A DNA stretch of 63,056 bases, taken from assembly GCF_008014745.1 (NCBI RefSeq), contig NZ_VPFD01000032.1, positions 1-63,056 of the forward strand, in the 5' to 3' direction. Shown one piece after another: positions 43,348 to 52,117 of this stretch (within the stretch, counting starts at the first letter, position 1; every line of letters starts with the position of its first letter). A program made the translations under genes and the position numbers. This stretch comes from Massilia arenae (GTDB lineage Bacteria > Pseudomonadota > Gammaproteobacteria > Burkholderiales > Burkholderiaceae_D). The notes beneath the pieces are model-generated. The model did no database searches and was not told the DNA's origin. It worked only from the letters and a program-made list of their open reading frames with translations.

Positions 43348-44631
43348 TCATTCATACCGCAGCGCCTCGGCCGGCTTGACGCGCGACGCCGCCCAGCTTG
43401 GGTAGATCGTGGCCAGGAAGGACAGCACCACGGCCATGCCGCCGATCCAGCCGACGTCGTTCCAACGCAGCTCGGACGGCATCTCGCTGATCAGGTAGAC
43501 CTCTTGAGACAGGAAGTGCACGCCGAGCAGGCGCTCGATGCCAGGGACGATCACGTCGACGTTCAGCGCGACCAGCACGCCAAAGGCCACGCCGAGCAGG
43601 CCGCCCAGCATGCCCACCAGCGTGCCCTGCACGATGAAGATCTTCATGATGCCGCGCGGAGATGCGCCGAGGGTGCGCAGGATGGCGATGTCGGCCTGCT
43701 TGTCCTTGACCGTCATGACCAGGGTCGAGACCAGGTTGAAGGCGGCCACCGCCACGATCATGGTCAGGATAATGAACATCATGTTCTTTTGCGACTGCAC
43801 GGCGGCGAACCACACGGTGTTCACGCGGGTCCAGTCGCGCATGATCAGGTCGCCCGCCATCGACTGCTGCAGCTCATAGGCCACGCGCGGTGCCTGCTGC
43901 AAGTCGGCCAGGCGCAGGCGCAGGCCGAGCGGCGCCGAGGCCCCGGTCGCGGTTTCGGCGTCAAGGATATTCACCAGCGCCAGCGTGGAATCGAATTCGA
44001 AGTGGCCGGCCTCGAAGATGCCCGAGACGGTCAGCGCGCGCGAGCGCGGCAAAGGATTCTCGCCGGGCGAAGCGGCGCCGCCCAGGATGCCGCTGCTGGC
44101 CACCAACAGCGACACGCGATCGCCCACTCCGACCCCGAGCGACTTGGCGAGCGCGCGGCCCAGCACGACGTTATAGGAACCTGGACGCAGCGAATCGAAG
44201 CTGCCCTCCTTCATCTGCTGGACGATGTCGGACACCTTGGCTTCTTCGGTCGGCTCGACCCCGCGCAGCAGGGCCGGCTTCATGACGCCATCGACCAGCA
44301 GCATCGACTGCGCATCGAGGAAAGGCGCGGCGGCGCGCACCTCGGGATGGCGCAGCGCATCGGCGCTGGTGGCGCGCCAGTCCGGCAGCGCGCCGCGCGC
44401 ATCGAAGATCTCGACGTGGGCCAGCATCGACAGCATGCGGTTGGTGACTTCCTTCTGGAAGCCGTTCATCACGGACAGCACCACGATCAGGGCGGCGACG
44501 CCGAGTGCGATGCCGGCCACCGAGGCCATCGAGATGAAGGAAATAAAACTGTTGCGGCCGCTGCGCTTGCCGGCGCGGGTATAGCGCAGGCCGATCTGCC
44601 ATTCATACGGAAGTTTATGGGTGATGCTCAT
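43348..44631 (-). CDS. LolC/E-family lipoprotein-releasing permease, copy 2
   Basis: The 427-residue paralogue of the gene just downstream, with the same layout: N-terminal helix (about 28-50), periplasmic domain, three C-terminal helices (about 275-415). The N terminus MSITHKLPYEWQIGLRYTR and the C terminus PSWAASRVKPAEALRYE are nearly identical to copy 1, while the periplasmic domain has diverged and gained a short insert around SSGILGGAASPGE. The ATG at 44631 is aligned to copy 1; an in-frame extension upstream has no family sequence. It is the first gene of the lol-tatD operon. Confidence 0.9.
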   Translation of the reverse strand: MSITHKLPYEWQIGLRYTRAGKRSGRNSFISFISMASVAGIALGVAALIVVLSVMNGFQKEVTNRMLSMLAHVEIFDARGALPDWRATSADALRHPEVRAAAPFLDAQSMLLVDGVMKPALLRGVEPTEEAKVSDIVQQMKEGSFDSLRPGSYNVVLGRALAKSLGVGVGDRVSLLVASSGILGGAASPGENPLPRSRALTVSGIFEAGHFEFDSTLALVNILDAETATGASAPLGLRLRLADLQQAPRVAYELQQSMAGDLIMRDWTRVNTVWFAAVQSQKNMMFIILTMIVAVAAFNLVSTLVMTVKDKQADIAILRTLGASPRGIMKIFIVQGTLVGMLGGLLGVAFGVLVALNVDVIVPGIERLLGVHFLSQEVYLISEMPSELRWNDVGWIGGMAVVLSFLATIYPSWAASRVKPAEALRYE

Positions 44632-44778
44632 ACAATCCTGTCGGTTCTTGTTCTTTTGGCTGCGCCAACCCGGCAGTTTGCCAGACAAACCACTTTTGTG
44701 GCGCGGATTAGCAAAAAACCATGTGCAAACGCCGTCCGGCAAGCCAAGATCAAACCCGCCAGCCGGCCGATTTTGGCC

Positions 44779-44784
44779 TAAAAT
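44779..44784 (+). promoter_or_regulatory. -10-like box directly before the RecJ-linked gene
   Basis: TAAAAT ends six bases before the ATG at 44791. No clear -35 box or ribosome site was seen, so a leaderless transcript is possible. Confidence 0.3.
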
Positions 44785-44790
44785 AGCGGG

Positions 44791-45807
44791 ATGGCTCATA
44801 TTACGCTTGTCCTGCCGTTCGCCCTCCCGCTCCCCGAATTCGCCCCCGACCTGATCCGCGCCCTGCAGGCGCCGGCCTTGGCCGCGCTGCTGTCGCGCAC
44901 GTCGAGCGCGCGGCGCGCCCCCAAGGCCGACTCCGCCCACGCGCTGCCGCATGAAACCTGGCTGGCGCGCGCGCTCGGCCTGGCCGACGATGGCCGCACC
45001 CCGTTCGCCGTCGCCGCAATGCACGGTCTCAATCTCGATCCCGGCGCCGGCCGCTGGCATCTCGTCACGCCGGCCCATATCCAGATCGCGCGCAGCCACC
45101 TGATGATGGCCGATACGCGCCAGGTGAGCCTGGACGACGCCGATGGCCGCGCGCTGTTCGACGCCGCGAGACAGCTGTGCGAAGAAATCGGCCACGAACT
45201 GCGCTATGGCGACGCCCACACCTGGTTCCTGCGCGCCGACGACTGGACCGGTTTCGACACGGCCAGCCCGGACACGGTCGCCAATATGGACCTGACCGAC
45301 TTCATGCCCAAGGGCGTCGGGGCGCAAGCCTACCGGCGCCTGCAGAACGAGGTACAGATGGCCTGGCACGCGCACCCCGTGAACGCCGCGCGCGAGGCGC
45401 GCCGGCTGCCTGTGGTAAACGCTTTTTGGCTGTGGGGCGCCAGCGTGCAGGCGCAGCAGCCTGTGACCAAAATAGCGAGCTACGCCGTCCCCGGCTGGCT
45501 GGCCGCCCTCGGCCAGCAGCGCCTGCCTTCGCTCGAGCGCCTGGACGACGTCCTGGCGCAGGGTGGCCTGCTAGTCGCCGGCAACCTGGGCGAGGCCGCG
45601 CTGGCCGCCGACTGGCACGGCTGGCTGCAGGGCATGCAGCACCTCGAAGAAAAACTGTTCGTGCCGCTGCTGGCTGCCCTCAAGAAGGGCCGCGTGCGCG
45701 AGCTGCGCCTTGTCCTGAGCAGCCGCGAAGGCCTGGCCGACTACACGACGACCGCGATGGCGCAACGCAAATTCTGGCGCCGCCCGACACTGGATTCACT
45801 GACTTGA
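44791..45807 (+). CDS. Conserved RecJ-linked protein of unknown function
   Basis: This 338-residue soluble protein belongs to a family often encoded just before recJ in Burkholderiales and sometimes labelled phosphoglycerate mutase-like. Seen in the sequence: N-terminal MAHITLVLPFALPLPEF, a segment LVTPAHIQIARSHLMM (around 92-107), NMDLTDFMPKGVGAQAYRRLQNE (about 168-190) and VNAFWLWGAS (about 210-219). No classical catalytic motif of either phosphoglycerate mutase class was recognised. Its stop overlaps the TTG start of recJ, so the two are coupled and a role near DNA repair is possible but unproven. Confidence 0.75.
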   Translation: MAHITLVLPFALPLPEFAPDLIRALQAPALAALLSRTSSARRAPKADSAHALPHETWLARALGLADDGRTPFAVAAMHGLNLDPGAGRWHLVTPAHIQIARSHLMMADTRQVSLDDADGRALFDAARQLCEEIGHELRYGDAHTWFLRADDWTGFDTASPDTVANMDLTDFMPKGVGAQAYRRLQNEVQMAWHAHPVNAAREARRLPVVNAFWLWGASVQAQQPVTKIASYAVPGWLAALGQQRLPSLERLDDVLAQGGLLVAGNLGEAALAADWHGWLQGMQHLEEKLFVPLLAALKKGRVRELRLVLSSREGLADYTTTAMAQRKFWRRPTLDSLT

Positions 45808-47507
45808 CCCAACAGACCCGCATCTCCACCCGCCCCTGCCCGTTCCGCATCTCTGAACTGCTGCGCCAGGATGGCGTCCACCCGGTGCTGGCGCGCATCT
45901 ATGCCGCGCGCGGCCTGGAGCACGTGCGCGAGCTCTCGAGCGAGCTGACGGCGCTGTCGCCGCCCTCGGGCCTGAAGCACATCGACACCGCCGCCGTGTT
46001 CCTGGCCGACGCCATCGGGGCTGGCAAGCGCATGACAATCGTCGCCGACTACGACTGCGACGGCGCCACCGCCTGCGCGGTCGCCCTGCGCGGCCTGCGC
46101 GCGATGGGCGCCGAGGTCGACTACTTCGTACCCAACCGGGTCGTGCACGGCTACGGCCTCACGCCCGGCATCGTCGAGATTACGGCGCGCGAAAAGAACC
46201 CCGACATCATCGTCACGGTCGACAACGGCATCGCCAGCATGGAGGGCGTGCTCGAGGCCAACCGGCTCGGCATCGAAGTCGTCGTCACCGACCACCACCT
46301 GCCGGGCGACACCCTGCCGCCGGCGCGCGTGATCGTCAACCCGAACCAGCCCGAATGCGGCTTCCCGAGCAAGAACCTGGCCGGCGTTGGCGTCGTGTTC
46401 TATGTGCTGCTGGCGCTGCGCGCCGAGATGCGCCGGCGCGGCGTGTTCGACGCCCAGACCCAGCCCAAGCTGGACAGCCTGCTCGACCTGGTAGCGCTGG
46501 GCACCGTGGCCGACGTGGTCAAGCTCGACGCCAACAACCGCATCCTGGTTGCGCAAGGCCTCAAGCGCATGCGCGCGGGCCGCATGCATGCGGGCGTGGC
46601 CGCCCTGTTCCGCGTGGCCGGCCGCGAAGCGCGCTGCGCCTCGCCGTTCGACCTGGGCTTTGCCGTCGGCCCGCGCCTGAACGCCGCCGGCCGGCTGGAA
46701 GACATGGCGCTCGGCATCGAGTGCCTGACCACCGACGACGAAGGCCGCGCCTGGGCCATCGCCCAGCAGCTCAACGAGATCAACCTCAAGCGGCGCGAGA
46801 TCGAGGCCGAGATGCAGGACACCGCCCTGCTGCACCTCGACAGCTTCGAGCCGACCAGCGCCAGCACCATCGCCGTGTTCGACGAAGGCTGGCACCAGGG
46901 CGTGATCGGCATCGTCGCCTCGCGCCTGAAAGAAAAATTCTACCGGCCGACGATCACCTTCGCCCCTGCCGGCGACGGCTGGATCAAGGGCTCGGGCCGC
47001 TCGATCCCGGGCTTTCACTTGCGCGACGCGCTCGACCTGGTGTCCAAGCGCGTGCCTGGTTTGATCGACAAGTTCGGCGGCCACGCGATGGCGGCCGGCC
47101 TGTCGATCCGCCACGACGCCTTCGAGCATTTTTGCCAGGCCTTCGAGGCGGTCGGCCAGGCCTGGCTGACCGAGGCCCAGCTCGAGCGCATCGTCGAGAC
47201 CGACGGGCCGCTGGAGGATGAGTTTTATTCGACCCAGTTCATCGAACTGATGGATGGCCAGGTATGGGGCCAGGGCTTTGCGCCGCCGGTGTTCTGCGAC
47301 GAGTTCCGTGTGGTCAGCCAGCGCGTCCTGAAGGAACGCCATCTCAAGCTGCTGCTGGAGAAGAACGGCCGCCGCTACGATGCGATCTGGTTCGGGCACC
47401 CCGACAGCCTGCCCGAGCGCGCGCGGGTGGCGTTCAGGCTCGATGCGAATGAATACAATGGCGTGACCAAGGTGCAGCTGCTGGTGGAGCATGCGGAAGC
47501 CGCCTAG
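45804..47507 (+). CDS. recJ: Single-stranded-DNA exonuclease RecJ
   Basis: RecJ degrades single-stranded DNA 5' to 3' in recombination, mismatch and base-excision repair. The 567 residues fit the family (E. coli 577). DHH-family metal motifs are VADYDCDGATA, TVDNGI and VTDHHLPGD; the DHHA1 part has FGGHAMAAGLSI; a C-terminal OB-like domain completes it. The start is a TTG at 45804 overlapping the preceding stop; no ATG is available before the conserved FRISELLRQ region. It overlaps the convergent YdcF-type gene by four bases. Confidence 0.95.
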   Translation: MTQQTRISTRPCPFRISELLRQDGVHPVLARIYAARGLEHVRELSSELTALSPPSGLKHIDTAAVFLADAIGAGKRMTIVADYDCDGATACAVALRGLRAMGAEVDYFVPNRVVHGYGLTPGIVEITAREKNPDIIVTVDNGIASMEGVLEANRLGIEVVVTDHHLPGDTLPPARVIVNPNQPECGFPSKNLAGVGVVFYVLLALRAEMRRRGVFDAQTQPKLDSLLDLVALGTVADVVKLDANNRILVAQGLKRMRAGRMHAGVAALFRVAGREARCASPFDLGFAVGPRLNAAGRLEDMALGIECLTTDDEGRAWAIAQQLNEINLKRREIEAEMQDTALLHLDSFEPTSASTIAVFDEGWHQGVIGIVASRLKEKFYRPTITFAPAGDGWIKGSGRSIPGFHLRDALDLVSKRVPGLIDKFGGHAMAAGLSIRHDAFEHFCQAFEAVGQAWLTEAQLERIVETDGPLEDEFYSTQFIELMDGQVWGQGFAPPVFCDEFRVVSQRVLKERHLKLLLEKNGRRYDAIWFGHPDSLPERARVAFRLDANEYNGVTKVQLLVEHAEAA

Positions 47508-48271
47508 GACGTAGCTCCTGATTTCAGGCGATACCAGGCAAGCCCGATCAGCTCGTACGAGGCATACCACGAACGGCGCATCCCCTCGGCACTCGGCACC
47601 CAGGCAGCCAGGCCGCGCGCCTGCTCGCCGAAGAACATGGTCGGCGCGTCCGTCACCTGCAGGCCGGTGCGCTGGAACACGGTACGCGCACGTTCCATGT
47701 GCATCGCATCGGTCACCAGCAGCACCCGCTCGACCTTCTCCGAGCCAAGCAGCGCGGCGCTGAAGGCGGCATTCTCGGCCGTATTGCGCGAACGTCTCTC
47801 GACCCAGCGCACCGGCACCCCGAAATCCTCGCGCAGCGCGCTGGCCATTGCATCGGCAAGGATCGTGGCGCCTGGACGTGGCGCGCCGCCGCTGACCAGA
47901 ATGGGCAGTCCGGTGCGCCGATGCAGGTGGGCCGCGTAGCGCAGGCGCGCCAGCGCGAGATGGTCGGGGATGTCGAGGTCGCCATATTCCGGCGCCGCTC
48001 GCACGCGACCAGCCGCCAGCACCACGATCGCCTGCGCGCCGGCGCTTCCGGTATCGCGCAGTGGCGTGGCCATCGCTTCCAGCGGCGCGACCAGGAAGCG
48101 CGCGCCGGCATTGCTCGACAAGAAGACCAGCAGCACCAGAGAGAAGCCAGCAACGATGCTGCCGGCACGCCGCCAGCGGCGGCGCAGCAACAGGCCAATT
48201 GCGATCAACAAGAGCGGGCTGGCGGGAGGAAGGATCAGGTTGCGCGCGATTGCATTGAACAGTTCTGTCAC
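47504..48271 (-). CDS. YdcF/ElyC-family membrane protein (DUF218)
   Basis: The 255-residue protein has two N-terminal hydrophobic segments (about 10-28 and 33-55) and a DUF218 domain (about 78-240). Core text includes IVVLAAGRVRA, LPILVSGG and VERRSRNTAENAAFSAALL, the last containing the conserved Ser/Arg/Asn-Thr cluster, and VLLVTDAMHMERA. ElyC and SanA relatives act in envelope or cell-wall integrity. It is monocistronic and convergent with recJ. Confidence 0.88.
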   Translation of the reverse strand: MTELFNAIARNLILPPASPLLLIAIGLLLRRRWRRAGSIVAGFSLVLLVFLSSNAGARFLVAPLEAMATPLRDTGSAGAQAIVVLAAGRVRAAPEYGDLDIPDHLALARLRYAAHLHRRTGLPILVSGGAPRPGATILADAMASALREDFGVPVRWVERRSRNTAENAAFSAALLGSEKVERVLLVTDAMHMERARTVFQRTGLQVTDAPTMFFGEQARGLAAWVPSAEGMRRSWYASYELIGLAWYRLKSGATS

Positions 48272-48413
48272 TGAAGGATGTTGGATGACTGGGATGACGC
48301 AGTATAACCCCGCATGAATTTCAGGATAATTCCCGGCGACATGTAGAGTGCATACCCGCTATGATTGGCCGGTTCTGGACTACCCTCGCCGGCCTCGATC
48401 GGTATAAGTACGC

Positions 48414-49523
48414 ATGTTTTCACTCATCCTCAATGGCATCGGCACGCTGATGCATTTCTACGTGGCGCACCGCCTGTATGCGCTGGCACCGATTCGCACG
48501 CGAGTCAAAGCACGCTGGTGGTGGCTGGGCGCGGTCGTGGTCTGGGCCGTCTACCTGCTCGGCGTGCGCCTGGGCGACGCCGCCCTCGACTGGCGCTGGT
48601 GGCCGGGCCAGTTCGCCATGACCTGGCTCGGCATCCTGTTCGTGATGACGCAATACCTGCTGCTGGCCGACCTGGTGACCGCCTTCGGACTATGGCTGCG
48701 CAAGTGGGCGCGCAAGATCCTGGCAGCCGGCGCCATCGCCGGCATGTCGGTGAGTGCCTTCGCCATCTTCCAGGCGGTGCGGGCGCCGGCGATCGTGGAA
48801 TATGAACTGCCGCTGGCCGGCCTGCCCCAGGCGCTGGACGGCATGACCCTGGTCGCGATCAGCGACACCCACCTGGGCGCCCAGCGCCGCGCCGCCTGGC
48901 TCGGCAAGCGGGTCGACCAGATCAATGCACTGGAACCGGCCGCGGTGGTGATGCTGGGCGACCAGGTCGAGGATGAGCCGATCAACGACGACCAGCTGGC
49001 GCCGGTGTTGCGCCGCCTGCGCGCGCCGCTGGGCGTGTGGGCGGTAACGGGCAACCACGAATACTACGGCGACGCCGGCGGCACGATCGCGGAATTTTCC
49101 GCCGGCGGCGTGAAATGGCTGCGCGACGAGCGGGTCGAGATCGCGCCTGGCCTGCACCTGGCGGGCCTGGACGACATCGGCCGCGCCATGCACGGCGGCG
49201 ATATCTACGCCGGGCTGGAACGGACGATCCCCAACCGCGCGCAGGGCGCCACGATCCTGCTCGCGCACATCCCGGCGCCCGGCCTCGTCGAGCGCGCGGC
49301 GCGGGAAGGCGTGAGCCTGATGCTGTCCGGACATACCCACGGCGGCCAGATCTGGCCGTTCAACTACCTGGTCAAGCGCGAATTCCCGCACCTGGTCGGG
49401 GCGCACCGTGATGGCGAGATGCAGCTGGTGATCAGCCGCGGCGCCGGCGGCTGGGGGCCGCGCATGCGGCTGTGGCAGCCGGGCGAGATCCTCAAGCTGA
49501 CCCTGCGCGCGCCACAAACGTGA
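48414..49523 (+). CDS. Membrane-bound metallophosphoesterase
   Basis: The 369-residue protein begins with about four membrane helices (up to about residue 120) and then a calcineurin-type phosphoesterase domain facing the periplasm or cytoplasm. Metal-binding motifs are ISDTHLG, MLGDQVED, GNHEYYG and SGHTHGGQIW. The layout resembles YkuE/LpxH-like enzymes that cleave lipid or nucleotide phosphates. Its substrate is unknown. Its stop lies four bases from the convergent MBL hydrolase stop. Confidence 0.9.
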   Translation: MFSLILNGIGTLMHFYVAHRLYALAPIRTRVKARWWWLGAVVVWAVYLLGVRLGDAALDWRWWPGQFAMTWLGILFVMTQYLLLADLVTAFGLWLRKWARKILAAGAIAGMSVSAFAIFQAVRAPAIVEYELPLAGLPQALDGMTLVAISDTHLGAQRRAAWLGKRVDQINALEPAAVVMLGDQVEDEPINDDQLAPVLRRLRAPLGVWAVTGNHEYYGDAGGTIAEFSAGGVKWLRDERVEIAPGLHLAGLDDIGRAMHGGDIYAGLERTIPNRAQGATILLAHIPAPGLVERAAREGVSLMLSGHTHGGQIWPFNYLVKREFPHLVGAHRDGEMQLVISRGAGGWGPRMRLWQPGEILKLTLRAPQT

Positions 49524-49526
49524 TCG

Positions 49527-50615
49527 CTATCGGGGAGCCGGCGCGCGATACGTCTCCCCGATCTTCATCACGAAGAATTCATCATCGGCCACGCCCTGCA
49601 CCTTGCGCGCGGTGGCCAGGTCGATCGCGGCCTGGTCCAGCCGCTCCTGCCCCATCGGATACGTCCCCCAGTGCATGCCGACGCTGCGCTTGACCCGCAG
49701 TTCGCGGTGGATACGCAGCGCTTCATCGGGACTCACGTGCGAATTGCGGTACCAGACCGGCTGGTAGGCGCCGATGCCGATCGCGGCCAGGTCAAAGCCG
49801 TCGAAGCGCGCCGCGATGTCCTGGATGTCTTCCGAGTATCCCAGGTCGCCCGAGAAGAAGAAGGAATGCCCCGGCCGCGTCACCGCGAAGCCGCCCCACA
49901 GGGTCTCGTTGCGGTCCCACAGCGAGCGCGCCGACCAGTGGTGCACCGGCAGCAGGTGCAGTTCGAGGCCCTGGTAGACGGTCTTGTCCCACCAGTCCAG
50001 CTTGACGATGCGCGAGCGGTCGCCGCCAGTCACGTTCTTTTCGAGCCAGAGGTCCACGCCGAGCGGCGCCACCAGCAGCGGCGGGCCGCCGGCCTGGCGG
50101 TACAACTGGCGCAGCGAGTCGCGCGACAGGTGGTCGTAATGCGAGTGGCTGATCAGGACGACGTCGATGCGCGGCAGGTCGGCGATCGCCACGCCCGGCG
50201 GCTGGTGCCGCTTCGGGCCAGCGAAGGACAGCGGCGAGGCGCGTTCGTCGAATACCGGATCGAACAGCAGGTTGACGCCGGTCCCGGTCTGGAACAGAAA
50301 GGTCGCATGGCCGATCCAGGTCAGCGCCGGAATATCGCGGTTGGCGTGGATGAAGGTCAGATCGGGCGCCACGGTCGGAATCGGCGCGCTCGGGGCGCGC
50401 GCGGATTCGTCCTCGGTCCAGTTCCTGATGCGCGCCGCCCAACCCTCGAAGAAACCGAGTTTCGGCCGCTGGTAGGCGGGATTGTTCGGATAGTTGTTGG
50501 CAAAGCCTTCGGGCCGGTGGTGCGGCTTGCTAGAGTCGAAATAAGGATTTTGGTTCGCACATCCAGACCCAAGCAAGACAAGGATCATGATGAGTAGTAC
50601 GGGTAAAGTACGCAT
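49527..50615 (-). CDS. NAPE-PLD-like metallo-beta-lactamase-fold lipoprotein
   Basis: The 362-residue protein has a lipoprotein signal (MRTLPVLLIMILVLLGSGC, lipidated Cys19) and an MBL domain with the metal motif SHSHYDHLS (around residue 150) and later His/Asp ligands in LLPVHHWSARS, GDLGYSEDI and GMHWGTYP. It is closest to the N-acyl-phosphatidylethanolamine phospholipase D-like group, so lipid phosphodiester cleavage at the envelope is a fair guess. The ATG at 50615 starts the signal; an in-frame ATG at 50645 would add residues that break it. Confidence 0.87.
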   Translation of the reverse strand: MRTLPVLLIMILVLLGSGCANQNPYFDSSKPHHRPEGFANNYPNNPAYQRPKLGFFEGWAARIRNWTEDESARAPSAPIPTVAPDLTFIHANRDIPALTWIGHATFLFQTGTGVNLLFDPVFDERASPLSFAGPKRHQPPGVAIADLPRIDVVLISHSHYDHLSRDSLRQLYRQAGGPPLLVAPLGVDLWLEKNVTGGDRSRIVKLDWWDKTVYQGLELHLLPVHHWSARSLWDRNETLWGGFAVTRPGHSFFFSGDLGYSEDIQDIAARFDGFDLAAIGIGAYQPVWYRNSHVSPDEALRIHRELRVKRSVGMHWGTYPMGQERLDQAAIDLATARKVQGVADDEFFVMKIGETYRAPAPR

Positions 50616-50953
50616 GCAGCAAAGCCCTGGCTGTCGAAAACGCAAGTGTACGCGGAGTTGCGGACCGAGTTGCGGGCTTGTTATCGGGAAATTGCCGATA
50701 ACTTGGCAAGCTTGCCATGATCTGCCCCCTGATGGCGGCCTCGGGGGCGTAATGACGCCCCATTCGGCATCAATTTCGGCCCGATATCGCCTCTGCCTGA
50801 TGTGTTTTGCGTGGCTTTCCGGTACGATAGCGCCTTTGCTGGCAGGCCATTTGGCGCCAGCAATCCCGCAGCGACATCATCGCTTCCGGGACGTTCACTG
50901 TCAGAGCCCGCCGGTGCAGGTCGCAACTGCTGGGTTCCCTCTACTGGAAGCGA
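50616..50953. other. Divergent intergenic region with two inverted repeats
   Basis: This 338-base gap separates the MBL lipoprotein gene from the sialidase operon. It holds a perfect 14-base palindrome, TGGCAAGCTTGCCA (50704-50717), and a hairpin with arms GGGGCGT (50744-50750) and ACGCCCC (50755-50761). The palindrome is a plausible operator. No convincing coding region, RNA gene or full promoter pair was found; a weak -10-like TACGAT lies near 50823. Confidence 0.5.
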
Positions 50954-52117
50954 ATGGAGAATCCCCAGATCCCTCAGCCGCGCCCCCGCAATCTCGTCTT
51001 GCTCGGCTGTGTGCTCCTCCTGCTGCTCATGCTCGGCGCCGAGGGCCTGCGCTGGAGCCGCAGCGCCCACGCTGCCGCCCAGCCGAGTCTGGCCGGCGCC
51101 ATGCGCGGCGGCCCGGTCACGCTCACCGAACTGTCGAGCACCCACATTCCGGCGCCGCACGGCATGCCGTCGGCCCACGCCAGCTCGATGACGCCGCTGC
51201 CGGGCAACCGCATGCTCGCCTTCTGGTGGGCCGGCAGCCGCGAGAGCGGCCCCGACGTCAAGGTGTACGCCTCGACCTGGGCCAATGGCGCCTGGAGCGC
51301 GCCGTGGATGGTCGCCAGCCGTGAGTCGCTCGGCGCCGCGCTCGGATTCGGCGTGCGCCGCATCGGCAATCCCGTCGCCTGGACCGACCGCGACGGCAAG
51401 ATCCACCTGTACGTCGTGGCAACCGGCCTGGGCGGCTGGGCGGCGTCGCGCATCGCCCACATCGTCTCGACCGACCAGGGCGCCAGCTTCCGGGTCCGCC
51501 GTGTGCTGCCGACCTCGCCGCTATTCAATACCAGTGCGCTGGTGCGCACCTCTCCGCTGGCGCTCAGCGACGGCGGCTGGTGGCTGCCCGTCTATTTTGA
51601 GATCGGCAATAAATACCCGATGCTGATGGCGTTCGACGCCCAGGGCAACCCGACCTCGCTGGCGCGCATCGGCCAGAGCACCTCGACCCTGCAACCGGCC
51701 ATCGTGGCGGTGTCGAAGACCGAGGTGCGCGCGCTGCTGCGCGACGACAGCGAGGCGCGCCGCATGCAGCACGCGGCCAGCACGGACGGTGGCGCCAGCT
51801 GGCACGATCTGCCGGCGCTCGACCTGCCCAACCACAATACCTCGATGGCAGCCATCCGCCTGTCCAGCGGCCAGTTCCTGATGCTGCACAACCACGCCGC
51901 CGACGATGCATCGGCGAGGAGCGTGCTGCGCCTGTCGATTTCCGACGATATGCGCACCTGGCGCACGGTGGCCGACATCGCCAAGGGCAAGGCCGGCGAC
52001 GAATTCTCGTATCCGACGCTACAGCAGGTCGGCGACGAACTGCACGTGACCTATACCTGGCAGCGCCAGGCGATCGCCCACCACCGCTATCGCATCGACG
52101 CCGGAGGAACGATTTGA
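50954..52117 (+). CDS. Membrane-anchored sialidase-like glycosidase (BNR family)
   Basis: This 387-residue protein has an N-terminal signal anchor (about 13-31) and a six-bladed propeller domain of the BNR sialidase type. Two Asp boxes are visible, STDQGASF (172-179) and STDGGASW (276-283). The C-terminal DEFSYPTLQQ segment matches the place of the sialidase nucleophile Tyr. The normal N-terminal Arg of an FRIP motif was not found, so activity on sialic acid is uncertain; another acidic sugar is possible. The stop overlaps the next gene start (ATGA), beginning a three-gene operon. Confidence 0.85.
   Translation: MENPQIPQPRPRNLVLLGCVLLLLLMLGAEGLRWSRSAHAAAQPSLAGAMRGGPVTLTELSSTHIPAPHGMPSAHASSMTPLPGNRMLAFWWAGSRESGPDVKVYASTWANGAWSAPWMVASRESLGAALGFGVRRIGNPVAWTDRDGKIHLYVVATGLGGWAASRIAHIVSTDQGASFRVRRVLPTSPLFNTSALVRTSPLALSDGGWWLPVYFEIGNKYPMLMAFDAQGNPTSLARIGQSTSTLQPAIVAVSKTEVRALLRDDSEARRMQHAASTDGGASWHDLPALDLPNHNTSMAAIRLSSGQFLMLHNHAADDASARSVLRLSISDDMRTWRTVADIAKGKAGDEFSYPTLQQVGDELHVTYTWQRQAIAHHRYRIDAGGTI

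Noticed and set aside
41767..44781. A 1004-codon open frame on the plus strand opposite lolD and the Lol permeases
   Set aside because: It is antisense to three well-identified genes, rich in His, Gln, Arg and Asp, and matches no family. High-GC codon bias commonly opens such mirror frames.
43348..45375. Extension of Lol permease copy 2 to 675 codons
   Set aside because: The added part lies opposite the RecJ-linked gene and has no Lol-like sequence; copy 1 aligns with a start at 44631.
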